Shown: one piece after another, positions 7,537 to 14,984 of the stretch
How positions within the stretch are numbered: the stretch's first letter is position 1
Layout: each line of letters begins with the position of its first letter
Origin: Erwinia piriflorinigrans CFBP 5888
GTDB lineage: Bacteria; Pseudomonadota; Gammaproteobacteria; Enterobacterales; Enterobacteriaceae
Direction of reading: 5' to 3'
Assembly: GCF_001050515.1 (NCBI RefSeq)
Contig: NZ_CAHS01000023.1
Span: 1-64,000, forward strand
DNA length: 64,000 bases
Program-made: the position numbers and the translations under genes
Notes under the pieces: model-generated
The model's database searches: none
What the model was told of the DNA's origin: nothing
What the model saw: only the letters and a program-made list of their open reading frames with translations

Positions 7537-7660
7537 CCTGAAGGTTTGGACTCACCGACAGGTGACGCAAAGCGTTTAAACCGTTAAAGACCGCCAATGC
7601 GGTCCATAACGGTTAGCTAATCCCATGACGGCAACCTGTCCGTAGGAAAACCCGTAGAAG
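7536..7660 (+). ncRNA. Candidate structured RNA with a c-di-GMP-I (GEMM)-like core
   Basis: The block GACGCAAAGC (7564–7573) is the most conserved string of the GEMM-I riboswitch. It is followed by nested stems ACCGTTA/TAACGGT (7580–7586 with 7607–7613) enclosing GACCGC/GCGGTC (7589–7594 with 7599–7604). GGTTAGC comes next, in the place where GEMM has GGUAGC or GGUUAGC. ACCTG/CAGGT (7537–7541 with 7559–7563) could form the preceding stem, and GACAGGT can instead pair with ACCTGTC (7634–7640). The 5' GCAAACC element is not clear and the element overlaps the DUF1471 stop codon. The next gene starts 320 bases later. Assignment is tentative. Confidence 0.35.
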
Positions 7661-7978
7661 TCTGTCCTGCACAATGAAATATTCATTTCCAAAATAAACA
7701 ATCTTGAAAAAAACCTGGGCGCAGGGTGTATCTCCAACCCTGTTCAGGTGCGCCAAATCCCCTTCACACGTGAAATTCTGCACTTTTCCCGGTTAGCATC
7801 GAGAATATTGAGAGCAACATCATAAATCAAATATTCCAACATTGAACAAAATAGAATATTAATTTAATTATCTCCCATTCACAATCTGCGGGCCGGTCGC
7901 CGCTGGCTACCGTACAACGGTCAAGCCGGTCGATGGTGACGTCCATAAGACAGATACAGATTATCAGAGGAGATCATC
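7661..7978. other. AT-rich intergenic region before the isomerase gene
   Basis: No gene is seen here. It contains AT-rich DNA with a small hairpin (AATGAA/TTCATT near 7674–7688), and presumably the promoter of the downstream operon. The isomerase ribosome-binding site AGAGGAGATC is at its end. Confidence 0.5.
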
Positions 7979-8902
7979 ATGACTATTTATATCGCTAACG
8001 CGCCCTGTAGTTGGGGTGTGGATGACCCGAAAAATCCGTATCTGCCCCCTTATGAAAAAGTGCTTAAAGAGGCGGCACAGGCCGGCTACAAAAGCATTGA
8101 GCTTGGCCCGTGGAGCTACCTACCAACCGATCCGACGCGGCTTACCAGCCAACTCAATCAGTATGGCCTGTCGCTGGTAGCCGGTACTCTTTTCGATGAC
8201 CTGGTGAGCGAGGCCAATTTCCCGGCTATGCTGGAATTAACGCACAACATTTGTCGCCACCTGGCTAAAGTGCCGACGGCGGCCAATGTCCACACTGCTC
8301 ACTTTCAGGCACCTTATCTGGTGATAATCGATTTTGGTCACCCCGGGCGTGCACGTCTTGCCGGTCAGTATCATCAGGCTGAACGCCTGTCGGACGATGA
8401 CTGGCAACGCATGATGCGGCACATCACGGAAATCAGCCGTATCGCGCAGGAGCAATATGGCGTACGCCCGGTGATCCATCCACATGCCGGTGGCTGTATC
8501 GAATTTGCCGATGAAATTGAGCGGCTGGTTCAGGATATTCCGCACAGCGTGGCGGGCCTGTGTCTCGATACCGGCCATCTCTACTATTCAGCGATGGACC
8601 CTGTCGCCTGGCTCGACCGTTACTTCGAACGTCTCGACTACATCCACTTTAAGGATGTCAACGAGGCGGTATTCCGCGACGTTATCGCCCGCAGGCTGGA
8701 CTTTTTTAGCGCCTGTGCTGAAGGCGTGATGTGCCCCATCGGCAAGGGCGCTATCGACTATCCGGCAGTACGTGTTTTGTTAGCCGAGCGTCATTACCAG
8801 GGCTGGGTAACCATTGAACAGGAGCGTGACCCGCGCGATGCCGGGGGCAGCCTGCACGACGTCACCGAAAGCCTGCGTTACCTCAAATCCGTTGGATTTT
8901 AA
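7979..8902 (+). CDS. Sugar phosphate isomerase/epimerase, IolE-like TIM barrel
   Basis: This 307-residue protein belongs to the AP-endonuclease-2/xylose-isomerase-like TIM-barrel superfamily. Metal-ligand positions are visible in IHPHAGGCIEF, LCLDTGHLYYS, DYIHFKDV and the final VTIEQERDP. The N-terminal ANAPCSWGV is shared with inosose dehydratase (IolE) and related proteins. It most likely isomerises or dehydrates a cyclitol or keto-sugar. It is followed after 15 bp by a Gfo/Idh/MocA dehydrogenase, a typical pairing for sugar or inositol breakdown. No other iol gene lies nearby, so the substrate is unknown. Confidence 0.85.
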   Translation: MTIYIANAPCSWGVDDPKNPYLPPYEKVLKEAAQAGYKSIELGPWSYLPTDPTRLTSQLNQYGLSLVAGTLFDDLVSEANFPAMLELTHNICRHLAKVPTAANVHTAHFQAPYLVIIDFGHPGRARLAGQYHQAERLSDDDWQRMMRHITEISRIAQEQYGVRPVIHPHAGGCIEFADEIERLVQDIPHSVAGLCLDTGHLYYSAMDPVAWLDRYFERLDYIHFKDVNEAVFRDVIARRLDFFSACAEGVMCPIGKGAIDYPAVRVLLAERHYQGWVTIEQERDPRDAGGSLHDVTESLRYLKSVGF

Positions 8903-8917
8903 TCAAGGAGTCACCCG

Positions 8918-10093
8918 ATGATTAACGGCATTAAACCTCTCAATCGCTCCCTGCGCTGGGGCATGGTGGGCGGCGGCGGCACCAGCCAGATAGGCTATAT
9001 CCATCGTTCAGCCGCGCTGCGTGATAACACCTTCACGCTGCTGGCAGGCGCGTTTGATATTGATGCTGAGCGCGGTCGAGCGTTTGGCGCGAGTCTCGGC
9101 ATCGACAGCCGTCGCTGTTATGCGGACTATCAGACGCTGTTCCGTCAGGAAGCGGAGCGCGCCGACGGCATTGAGGCAGTATCGATCGCCACGCCGAACA
9201 ACACCCACTTTGCTATCTGCAAAGCGGCGCTGGAGTGTGGCCTCCATGTGGTCTGCGAAAAACCCCTGTGCTTCACCACCGCAGAGGCAAAGGAGCTGGC
9301 AGCACTCAGCCAAAAACAGAACAAAATTGTTGGCGTAACCTACGGTTACTCTGGTTTCCAGCTTATCCAGCAGGCACGCACGATGATCGCCGAAGGGCTG
9401 CTGGGGGATATCCGCATTGTTAATATGTCGTTTTCGCACGGTTTTCATCATGAAGCGGTTGAGCTGGATAATCCGAGCACACGCTGGCGCGTTGACCCGA
9501 AGTTTGTCGGGCCAAGTTATGTATTAGGCGACCTGGCGACCCATCCGCTGTTTCTGGCAGAAACCCTGCTTCCGGCGCTGAAAATTAAACGCCTGATGTG
9601 CTCACGCCAGAGTTTTGTGAAAACCCGTGCGCCGCTGGAAGATAATGCTTTTGTCCTGATGGAGTACGATAACGGCGCGGTGGGATCGCTGTGGTGTTCA
9701 GCGGTCAACAGCGGATCGATGCACGGTCAGAAGATCCGGGTGATCGGCTCCAAAGCCAGCATTGAGTGGTGGGATGAACAGCCAAACCAGCTACGCTATG
9801 AAATACAGGGCGAGCCGGTACGCATTCTGGAGCGCGGCATGAACTATCTGGCTCCGCATGTGCTGGAAGAAGATCGCATCAGCGGCGGCCATGCGGAAGG
9901 GCTGTTTGAAGCCTGGTCAAACCTGTATCGCCGTTTTGCCATCGCGATGGATGCCACCGACCGTGACGATAGCGCGCTGCTGGCTGACTTCTGGTATCCG
10001 GACGTCCACGCGGGCGTAGCGGGCGTACAGTGGGTTGAACGCTGCGTTGAGTCGGCGGATGCGGGCGCAATCTGGGTAGATTTCGCGGGTTAA
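8918..10093 (+). CDS. Gfo/Idh/MocA family NAD(P)-dependent oxidoreductase
   Basis: This 391-residue protein has an N-terminal Rossmann fold (WGMVGGGGTSQIGYIHRSAAL) and the family signature for the dinucleotide edge and catalytic lysine (SIATPNNTHF...VVCEKPLCFT, the Lys in EKP). An alpha/beta C-terminal domain carries the GDLATHPLFLAE segment. It oxidises or reduces a sugar, inositol or derivative. The ATG follows an AAGGAG site, and the gene is 15 bp behind the IolE-like gene in one operon. Confidence 0.9.
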   Translation: MINGIKPLNRSLRWGMVGGGGTSQIGYIHRSAALRDNTFTLLAGAFDIDAERGRAFGASLGIDSRRCYADYQTLFRQEAERADGIEAVSIATPNNTHFAICKAALECGLHVVCEKPLCFTTAEAKELAALSQKQNKIVGVTYGYSGFQLIQQARTMIAEGLLGDIRIVNMSFSHGFHHEAVELDNPSTRWRVDPKFVGPSYVLGDLATHPLFLAETLLPALKIKRLMCSRQSFVKTRAPLEDNAFVLMEYDNGAVGSLWCSAVNSGSMHGQKIRVIGSKASIEWWDEQPNQLRYEIQGEPVRILERGMNYLAPHVLEEDRISGGHAEGLFEAWSNLYRRFAIAMDATDRDDSALLADFWYPDVHAGVAGVQWVERCVESADAGAIWVDFAG

Positions 10094-10274
10094 TCGGCGT
10101 CAAAAGAGAGGGGCGGTCGACGGCGATCGCCCTCACGCCATACCGTTAAAACCCGGTTCCGATCAACGGCCAGCTTGCTACACGGAAAATTTTCATCAAC
10201 CGCGCCATTTTCTTCACTATTTTGCGCCGCTCCCGAAGCATAATAACGGTTCACTTCTTCGGAGTCGGTTGCAG

Positions 10275-10907
10275 ATGCCCTTTTCTAACGGTTTTTTACT
10301 GAGCCTTTCCCTGTGCCTGGATATTGGCGTTGCCAATATCGCCATGATTACCCTGGCGATGCAGCGTGGCTATTTGCATGGTTTCTGGTTGGGGATCGGC
10401 ACCTGCGTCGGCGATCTGATCTACGCGATCCTCGCGATGGCAGGCATGACGGTGCTGCTACAGTTCGCCAGCGTGCGCTGGGTTTTATGGATTGGCGGCT
10501 CCCTGATGCTGCTGTGGTTTGCCTGGAAAATGGTGCAGAGCGCGCTGCGCCCCTCAACCGAACTGAGCGTGGGTGATATCGGCCAACGGCTGAGCATGCG
10601 GCAGAACTTCCTGCGCGGCATTCTACTTGCCGTTTCCTCACCGAGCGCCATCTTATGGTTTGCCGCCGTTGGCGGTGCCTTGATTGCGCGCATGGGCAAT
10701 GACAGCACGGCGGCATCGGGGTGGTTTCTGGCCGGATTCTTCCTGGCGGGCGTAAGCTGGACGGCATTCCTGTGCGCGGCGGCCAGCATCGGCGGGCGGG
10801 TTCTGGGGGCAAAAATGCTGCGTGGCTCATATATCGTTTCCGCGCTGATTTTCTGCTATTTCGCCGCTTACGTGATTATCTCCGGCTACCGCGAGTTTAT
10901 CGGCTGA
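10275..10907 (+). CDS. LysE/RhtB-family amino acid exporter
   Basis: This 210-residue inner-membrane protein has about six hydrophobic helices and the LysE-type N-terminus (FSNGFLLSLSLCLDIGVANIAMITLAMQRGY). The conserved SPSAILWFAAVGGALIA segment is near residue 120. Relatives export amino acids such as lysine, threonine or homoserine lactone. I chose the ATG at 10275 because GGAG at 10261–10264 lies ten bases before it; an in-frame TTG at 10269 is too close to that site. Confidence 0.82.
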   Translation: MPFSNGFLLSLSLCLDIGVANIAMITLAMQRGYLHGFWLGIGTCVGDLIYAILAMAGMTVLLQFASVRWVLWIGGSLMLLWFAWKMVQSALRPSTELSVGDIGQRLSMRQNFLRGILLAVSSPSAILWFAAVGGALIARMGNDSTAASGWFLAGFFLAGVSWTAFLCAAASIGGRVLGAKMLRGSYIVSALIFCYFAAYVIISGYREFIG

Positions 10908-11029
10908 CGGGGGGGGCAAAGACTGTTGGGGCGTGATGGTATGTTCTGGTGAAGGGATCCGGCAGCATCGGTAGGATGAAGATAGTAAAAAATCACCAAG
11001 ACATAACTTTTATCACTCATTCGCTTTCA

Positions 11030-11053
11030 AATATAACCATAAATGGTTATATT
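11030..11053. promoter_or_regulatory. Palindromic operator upstream of the toxin–antitoxin genes
   Basis: The arms AATATAACCAT (11030–11040) and ATGGTTATATT (11043–11053) are exact reverse complements separated by AA. A promoter-like TATTATGCT overlaps the right arm, and the toxin start is 52 bases further. This is the expected site for autorepression by the downstream HTH antitoxin. Confidence 0.65.
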
Positions 11054-11104
11054 ATGCTTAATCTATAGCGCACGGTTTTTATGCTGTAAACATCAAGGGA
11101 ATGT

Positions 11105-11365
11105 ATGGCAAGGATCGCATGGACAAAATCAGCGGCTAAACAATTGCTGAAAATTGACACTCGATACAGAAAACCAATCACGCAGAAGGTGAGCGAACTG
11201 ACCAGCTTCCCGGACGTGAATCTTGACCTTAAAAAGCTGTTCGGTAATGGCGGTGACTATCGGTTAAGAGTTGGCGACTACAGAATCATTTTCAACTTGA
11301 TTGACGGGGAACCTGTAGTGATTGAAATAACGCGGATTGCCCGAAGGACCAGCAAAACCTGGTGA
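11105..11365 (+). CDS. RelE/ParE-superfamily toxin
   Basis: This 86-residue protein has the compact RelE-type fold pattern. An N-terminal WTKSAAKQLLKID helix is followed by LKKLFGNGGDYRLRVGDYRIIFNL strands and a basic end (ITRIARRTSKTW). The YRLRVGDYRIIF motif is typical of ribosome-dependent mRNA interferases. The gene comes before its antitoxin gene, as in higBA/relE–xre modules. The start follows AAGGGA. Toxicity is inferred. Confidence 0.85.
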   Translation: MARIAWTKSAAKQLLKIDTRYRKPITQKVSELTSFPDVNLDLKKLFGNGGDYRLRVGDYRIIFNLIDGEPVVIEITRIARRTSKTW

Positions 11366-11457
11366 TTAAGGCATCGGAGATGGCCATGCCTTTTCTCCCC
11401 TAATCGATAGAAGTCAAGACTTAAACAAGCCACAGGTTAGCGGTATCAGGAGTTAAA

Positions 11458-11832
11458 ATGGGTGTAATACAGTATGTTTATGATGATAAAGGTGATTGCA
11501 CCGCCGCCATCATCCCTATAGAACTTTACAAAAAAATGGCCCGGGGTGCCGATCTCGCCGTAGTCTATGAAAGCATCCCCTATGCACGTAGCCAGAGCGA
11601 TGATGAAACCATTCCCCACGAAGTCATCACTCTCATGGTGGAGAACGACGTCTCGCTCCAAGCAGCATGGCGTATGCACCGTGGCATGTCACAACAGAAC
11701 GTGGCAGAGGCGTTAGGCGTGAAACAAAGCGCGATTTCCAATATGGAGAAACGCCTGAAACCACAGGCCGCTACGCGTGAAAGGCTGGCTGAACTTTACC
11801 ATTGCCGCGTTGGGCAACTAACTCTCGACTAA
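11458..11832 (+). CDS. Xre-family antitoxin
   Basis: This 124-residue protein has a C-terminal helix-turn-helix (residues about 70–110, MHRGMSQQNVAEALGVKQSAISNMEKR). Its N-terminal half probably wraps the toxin. It starts 92 bp after the toxin stop with its own ribosome-binding site (CAGGAGTT). It should neutralise the upstream RelE-like toxin and repress the shared promoter through the palindrome at 11030–11053. Confidence 0.85.
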   Translation: MGVIQYVYDDKGDCTAAIIPIELYKKMARGADLAVVYESIPYARSQSDDETIPHEVITLMVENDVSLQAAWRMHRGMSQQNVAEALGVKQSAISNMEKRLKPQAATRERLAELYHCRVGQLTLD

Positions 11833-11861
11833 GCACGTAGTGAGCTGAAGCAGCGCAGTCG

Positions 11862-11888
11862 CCCCGGCCTGACATATTATGGTCGGGG
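11862..11888. terminator. Hairpin between antitoxin and mntP
   Basis: The arms CCCCGGCC and GGTCGGGG flank a loop of 11 bases between two converging genes. There is no T-run on either side, so termination is only likely from context. Confidence 0.4.
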
Positions 11889-11922
11889 ATCCTTCAGGCA
11901 ACACCGTCGTTTCCCGTTTGAA

Positions 11923-12495
11923 TTAGCCCAGCAGCCCGAGGTGTTCAACCAGGATACTGCTGCCGATACCAATCAATACCACGCCGCCAAAGATTTCTGC
12001 CCATTTACCCATTACCGGGCCGAGAAAGCGACCCAGCAGAATCCCCATCGACGCCATAATCATGGTCGAGGCGCCAATCGCCAGCGCGGTAGTCACAATA
12101 TTGACCTGCAAAAACGCGAGGCCCACACCGACCGCCATCGCATCAAGGCTGGTTGCCACCGCAGTACAGGCCAACAGCCAGAACCCGTGGCTGTTTGGTG
12201 CTTCCTCGGGTTTGCACTCTTTCTTGCGTATCCCTTCAGCGATCATACGCGCACCGAGAATAAACAGCAGGCCAAACGCCACCCAGTGATCCCACGCCAT
12301 CACATACTGGCTGGCGGCGATACCGATCGCCCAACCGACAAGCGGGGTCAGTGCTTCAATCACGCCAAAAATAAGGCCGGTGCGCAGGGCTTCTTTCAAC
12401 GTTGGACGATGCAGGCTGGCCCCTTTACCGATAGCGGCGGCAAAAGCGTCCATCGACATACCAAAAGCCAGAATCAGGGTTGCGTATAGGTTCAT
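11923..12495 (-). CDS. mntP: Manganese efflux pump MntP
   Basis: This 190-residue inner-membrane protein has six helices and the duplicated MntP/YebN pattern. The aspartates in [14 protein letters not shown] (near residue 16) and [13 protein letters not shown] (near residue 118) are the family's metal-path residues. It exports Mn2+ to protect against manganese excess. The length is close to the 188 residues of the E. coli protein. An MntR-type palindrome lies about 150 bp upstream. I do not see the yybP–ykoY riboswitch that precedes E. coli mntP. Confidence 0.93.
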   Translation of the reverse strand: MNLYATLILAFGMSMDAFAAAIGKGASLHRPTLKEALRTGLIFGVIEALTPLVGWAIGIAASQYVMAWDHWVAFGLLFILGARMIAEGIRKKECKPEEAPNSHGFWLLACTAVATSLDAMAVGVGLAFLQVNIVTTALAIGASTMIMASMGILLGRFLGPVMGKWAEIFGGVVLIGIGSSILVEHLGLLG

Positions 12496-12643
12496 TGTAT
12501 TTATCCCAGTCTGAGTCGACGGGTACGTTCCAATCGTTAAAATATTGGCTTATGTTGCAATTTTAACCACAAGCCAGCTCAAGTGAGGGGCATCCTAGCA
12601 CGCGATCATAAATTAAAAAAGACAGTAAAATCATGGATTTGAA

Positions 12644-12659
12644 TATAGCCTCGGCTATA
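12644..12659. promoter_or_regulatory. MntR-type operator
   Basis: TATAGCC-TC-GGCTATA is a perfect dyad that matches the core of the enterobacterial MntR box (ATAGC...GGCTAT). It lies 148 bases upstream of the mntP start. In E. coli, MntR with Mn2+ raises mntP expression, so activation is the expected role here. Confidence 0.65.
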
Positions 12660-12996
12660 CTTTTTAACGAATGCTATTTTTGACGTCAATTCCAAAGCGG
12701 AAACTCTAAAAGAATTACCGTGTTACACAAAGAACGGGGTTAAACACCCCTGACGGTATTGGGGGATAATTCACTGAGTCAGCCTGAACGGCCTTATGCT
12801 TTTTTTTTTTACCCAAGGCATTCTCTCTTCATGCGAAGCGGAAGCAGGCGATTTGCCCGTTCACCAAGCCGGCCGCCGGGTGCATGCCCTAAGCAACGAT
12901 TGTTTAAACAATGAACCCAAACCGGGGTTGTCAGCCAGGAGCAGCGGAAAATTCATCCGCGGTTTACGTGCTTAACAACCCCATTGCCAGCGTTGT
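12660..12996. other. Intergenic region upstream of mntP and downstream of the M20 peptidase
   Basis: I find no gene. A small stem GGGGT/ACCCC lies near 12735–12750 and a run of ten or more T near 12800–12810. Both could help end the leftward peptidase transcript. Confidence 0.4.
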
Positions 12997-14310
12997 TTAC
13001 TGAGCCAGATAACGACTGAGGAAGATAGCCGCTCTTTTGGTCACGACAGGGAGAGAAGCAATTTCCAGCGTCTCATCTAGACCGTGCGCGCCTTTACCCC
13101 AGGGGCCAAGACCGTCGATGCTGGCCGAAACAGTTTGCGCAATATACGAAACATCTGAACCACCACGTTCAGCCGCCGGCACAGACTTCAGCTGCGGCCC
13201 ACCCAGCGCGGTATTGATTGTGCTGAACTGAGCTAAAAGCTGCCTGTTGCCATCGCTCTCCGGCATGGCTGGCATGATGTCTTTGAATGTCAACTGGCTG
13301 GAGGTAAGCGGTAACGAGTTGCCTGCAATATCACGCATTTTCTGCTCTGCCTTGTTTTTCTGGTTCCCGGAATAAAAACGCAAGTCGCCATGCACCAGAG
13401 TTTGTGCTGCAATAACGGTTTTCTTGCCGCTGGCGTTACCGGTACTTTGCTGTACATCTTCGCTGACAGTCTGTCCGCCAAGAATAAGACCCGGATTAAG
13501 CGTTAACCCGGACGCCACGGACGTCTCTGAAAAGGCCGTGCGGAACGCGTTCAATACCCGCGCAGTTTCATAAATGGCACCATCTCCAGACTCTGGCCCG
13601 AATACGGTGGATGAATGGCGTGATTTACCCGTACTGGAAAGGTACCATTCGCTCAATCCTCTTCTGTTTGTCACCAGCTGGTCTTCAGCCAGAGAAAACT
13701 CGAATCCTAATGCAATATCGCTGCCCTGAGCGGCTTCAAGCAGTGCCTTACGTGAGATTTCGGTGGGTTTCGCCGCCTGCTCCTCATCGCCAGTAAGCAC
13801 AACGGTAATATTGGCATTTTTTAATTTGCCGGCGTGCTTCAGCGCTTTGAGCGAATATAAGATAGTCACTACGCCACCTTTATCATCGATAACACCAGGC
13901 CCGGTCGCGGATTTTTGATCTGCAGAAAGCGTGAATGACTGAAAAGGACTGTTGCCGGGGAAGACCGTATCCAGGTGGCCGATCAGCAAGATCCGCTTCC
14001 CTGACCCGCTATGGGTCGCCACTAAACTACCCGCGTGTTTCATGGTTGCGGGCAGGTCGACCCATTTTGTCTTAAAGCCCAGGCTCTCGAATTCAGGCCG
14101 CACCATTTCCCCAATTTGTTTCACTCCCTGGATGTTTTCCGTGCCGCTATTGATATTAACCATGTTCTCTAATAATTTGAGCTGGCTTGTTTTATGCCGA
14201 TCGATGTAATCGACTAAAACCTCTTCATTGGTACTCAACGTTGCACTGGCTACCGGTATGTAATTGACGCCAGACAGCGTTAATAGTAAAAAAAATAATT
14301 TCGCTTTCAT
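12997..14310 (-). CDS. Exported M20-family metallopeptidase (glutamate carboxypeptidase-like)
   Basis: This 437-residue zinc peptidase has a signal peptide (MKAKLFFLLLTLSGVNYIPVASA). The M20 motifs are all present: GHLDTVF (first zinc His and catalytic Asp), PGVIDDKGGV (bridging Asp), LTGDEEQ (catalytic Glu and ligand), and a late His in GAHGLDE. A dimerisation insert lies in the middle. The overall pattern resembles Pseudomonas carboxypeptidase G2, which removes C-terminal glutamate in the periplasm. The exact substrate is unknown. It stands alone with no operon partner. Confidence 0.85.
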   Translation of the reverse strand: MKAKLFFLLLTLSGVNYIPVASATLSTNEEVLVDYIDRHKTSQLKLLENMVNINSGTENIQGVKQIGEMVRPEFESLGFKTKWVDLPATMKHAGSLVATHSGSGKRILLIGHLDTVFPGNSPFQSFTLSADQKSATGPGVIDDKGGVVTILYSLKALKHAGKLKNANITVVLTGDEEQAAKPTEISRKALLEAAQGSDIALGFEFSLAEDQLVTNRRGLSEWYLSSTGKSRHSSTVFGPESGDGAIYETARVLNAFRTAFSETSVASGLTLNPGLILGGQTVSEDVQQSTGNASGKKTVIAAQTLVHGDLRFYSGNQKNKAEQKMRDIAGNSLPLTSSQLTFKDIMPAMPESDGNRQLLAQFSTINTALGGPQLKSVPAAERGGSDVSYIAQTVSASIDGLGPWGKGAHGLDETLEIASLPVVTKRAAIFLSRYLAQ

Positions 14311-14541
14311 GTTTCCTCACAGGTTCAATTATTCTGCACCTTACCGAAACATATCGAGCCTGCACGCATTAACAAGCCCTCCGTCTGGCTGGATGGCAGC
14401 GGATGGGATTAATTTTTGGCCGCGAGCATAGCCGTTATAGCCGTACGGGTTTACGGCGGTTGACACTTTAAACATTGAAATTAAGATCGGCAATCGGAAT
14501 AGTCGGTTACCTGGCAGGCACCTGATAAATATGGAATTGCG

Positions 14542-14790
14542 ATGAAAAACCCTTTTGAAACTTTCCTGATGCCCATGAGCACCCTGCTGCTTGGCTTTCT
14601 TTCCGCGCTGCTGCTGCCCGCGCCCTGGTTCGGACTGGCGCTAACGCATAAGCTGGTGGAGGTTTTCCATCTGGAGGATGTCGGACAACTGTATACGCTG
14701 GTGTTCTGCCTGTGGTTTTTGCTGCTTGGCGCGCTGGAGTATTACGTGATCCGCTTTATCTGGCTGCGGTTTATCCATCCCCATCAATAG
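14542..14790 (+). CDS. Small two-helix membrane protein, unknown function
   Basis: This 82-residue hydrophobic protein has two long membrane segments (TLLLGFLSALLLPAPWFGLAL and LYTLVFCLWFLLLGALEYYVI) and a basic end. I do not recognise the family. GGAATTGCG upstream of the ATG gives a reasonable ribosome-binding site, and the base composition is that of the chromosome. It faces the leftward mgtCB locus. Confidence 0.55.
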   Translation: MKNPFETFLMPMSTLLLGFLSALLLPAPWFGLALTHKLVEVFHLEDVGQLYTLVFCLWFLLLGALEYYVIRFIWLRFIHPHQ

Positions 14791-14793
14791 AAA

Positions 14794-14815
14794 GGCGCCA
14801 GCAAAAGCCAGCGCC
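14794..14815. terminator. Possible terminator between the small membrane gene and the mgt locus
   Basis: GGCGC and GCGCC arms surround a 12-base loop. On the minus strand the sequence continues CCTTTCTATT, so it could end the mgt transcript, and it also lies just past the rightward stop codon. Confidence 0.35.
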
Positions 14816-14879
14816 GACAACAATGGCAGAATGACGTGAACTGACAGCCTGTACCGCCAGCTCACGCCCTGCCATCTAT

Positions 14880-14972
14880 TCAGCCGTTAAACACCATTGC
14901 CACACCGCCGGCAAAGATCAGCAGCCCGACGAAAAACAGCACGATCGCGGTCACCGCATTATCTTGTTTCAT
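14880..14972 (-). CDS. 30-residue membrane peptide downstream of mgtB (MgtR-like position)
   Basis: This ORF of 30 codons begins MKQDNAVTAIVLFFVGLL and ends with FAGGVAMVFNG, a short polar head and one membrane helix. The strong AAGGAGAAG ribosome-binding sequence overlaps the mgtB stop codon region; the start is 12 bases past that stop. In Salmonella, mgtC-mgtB is followed by mgtR, a 30-residue membrane peptide that promotes MgtC degradation. Position, size and topology agree here. The sequence itself does not resemble the MgtR I remember, so the role is inferred from context. Confidence 0.65.
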   Translation of the reverse strand: MKQDNAVTAIVLFFVGLLIFAGGVAMVFNG

Positions 14973-14984
14973 TATTTCTTCTCC

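Noticed and set aside
12496..12640. yybP–ykoY manganese riboswitch before mntP
   Set aside because: I searched the leader by eye for the conserved GGGGAGUAG-type strings and did not find them.
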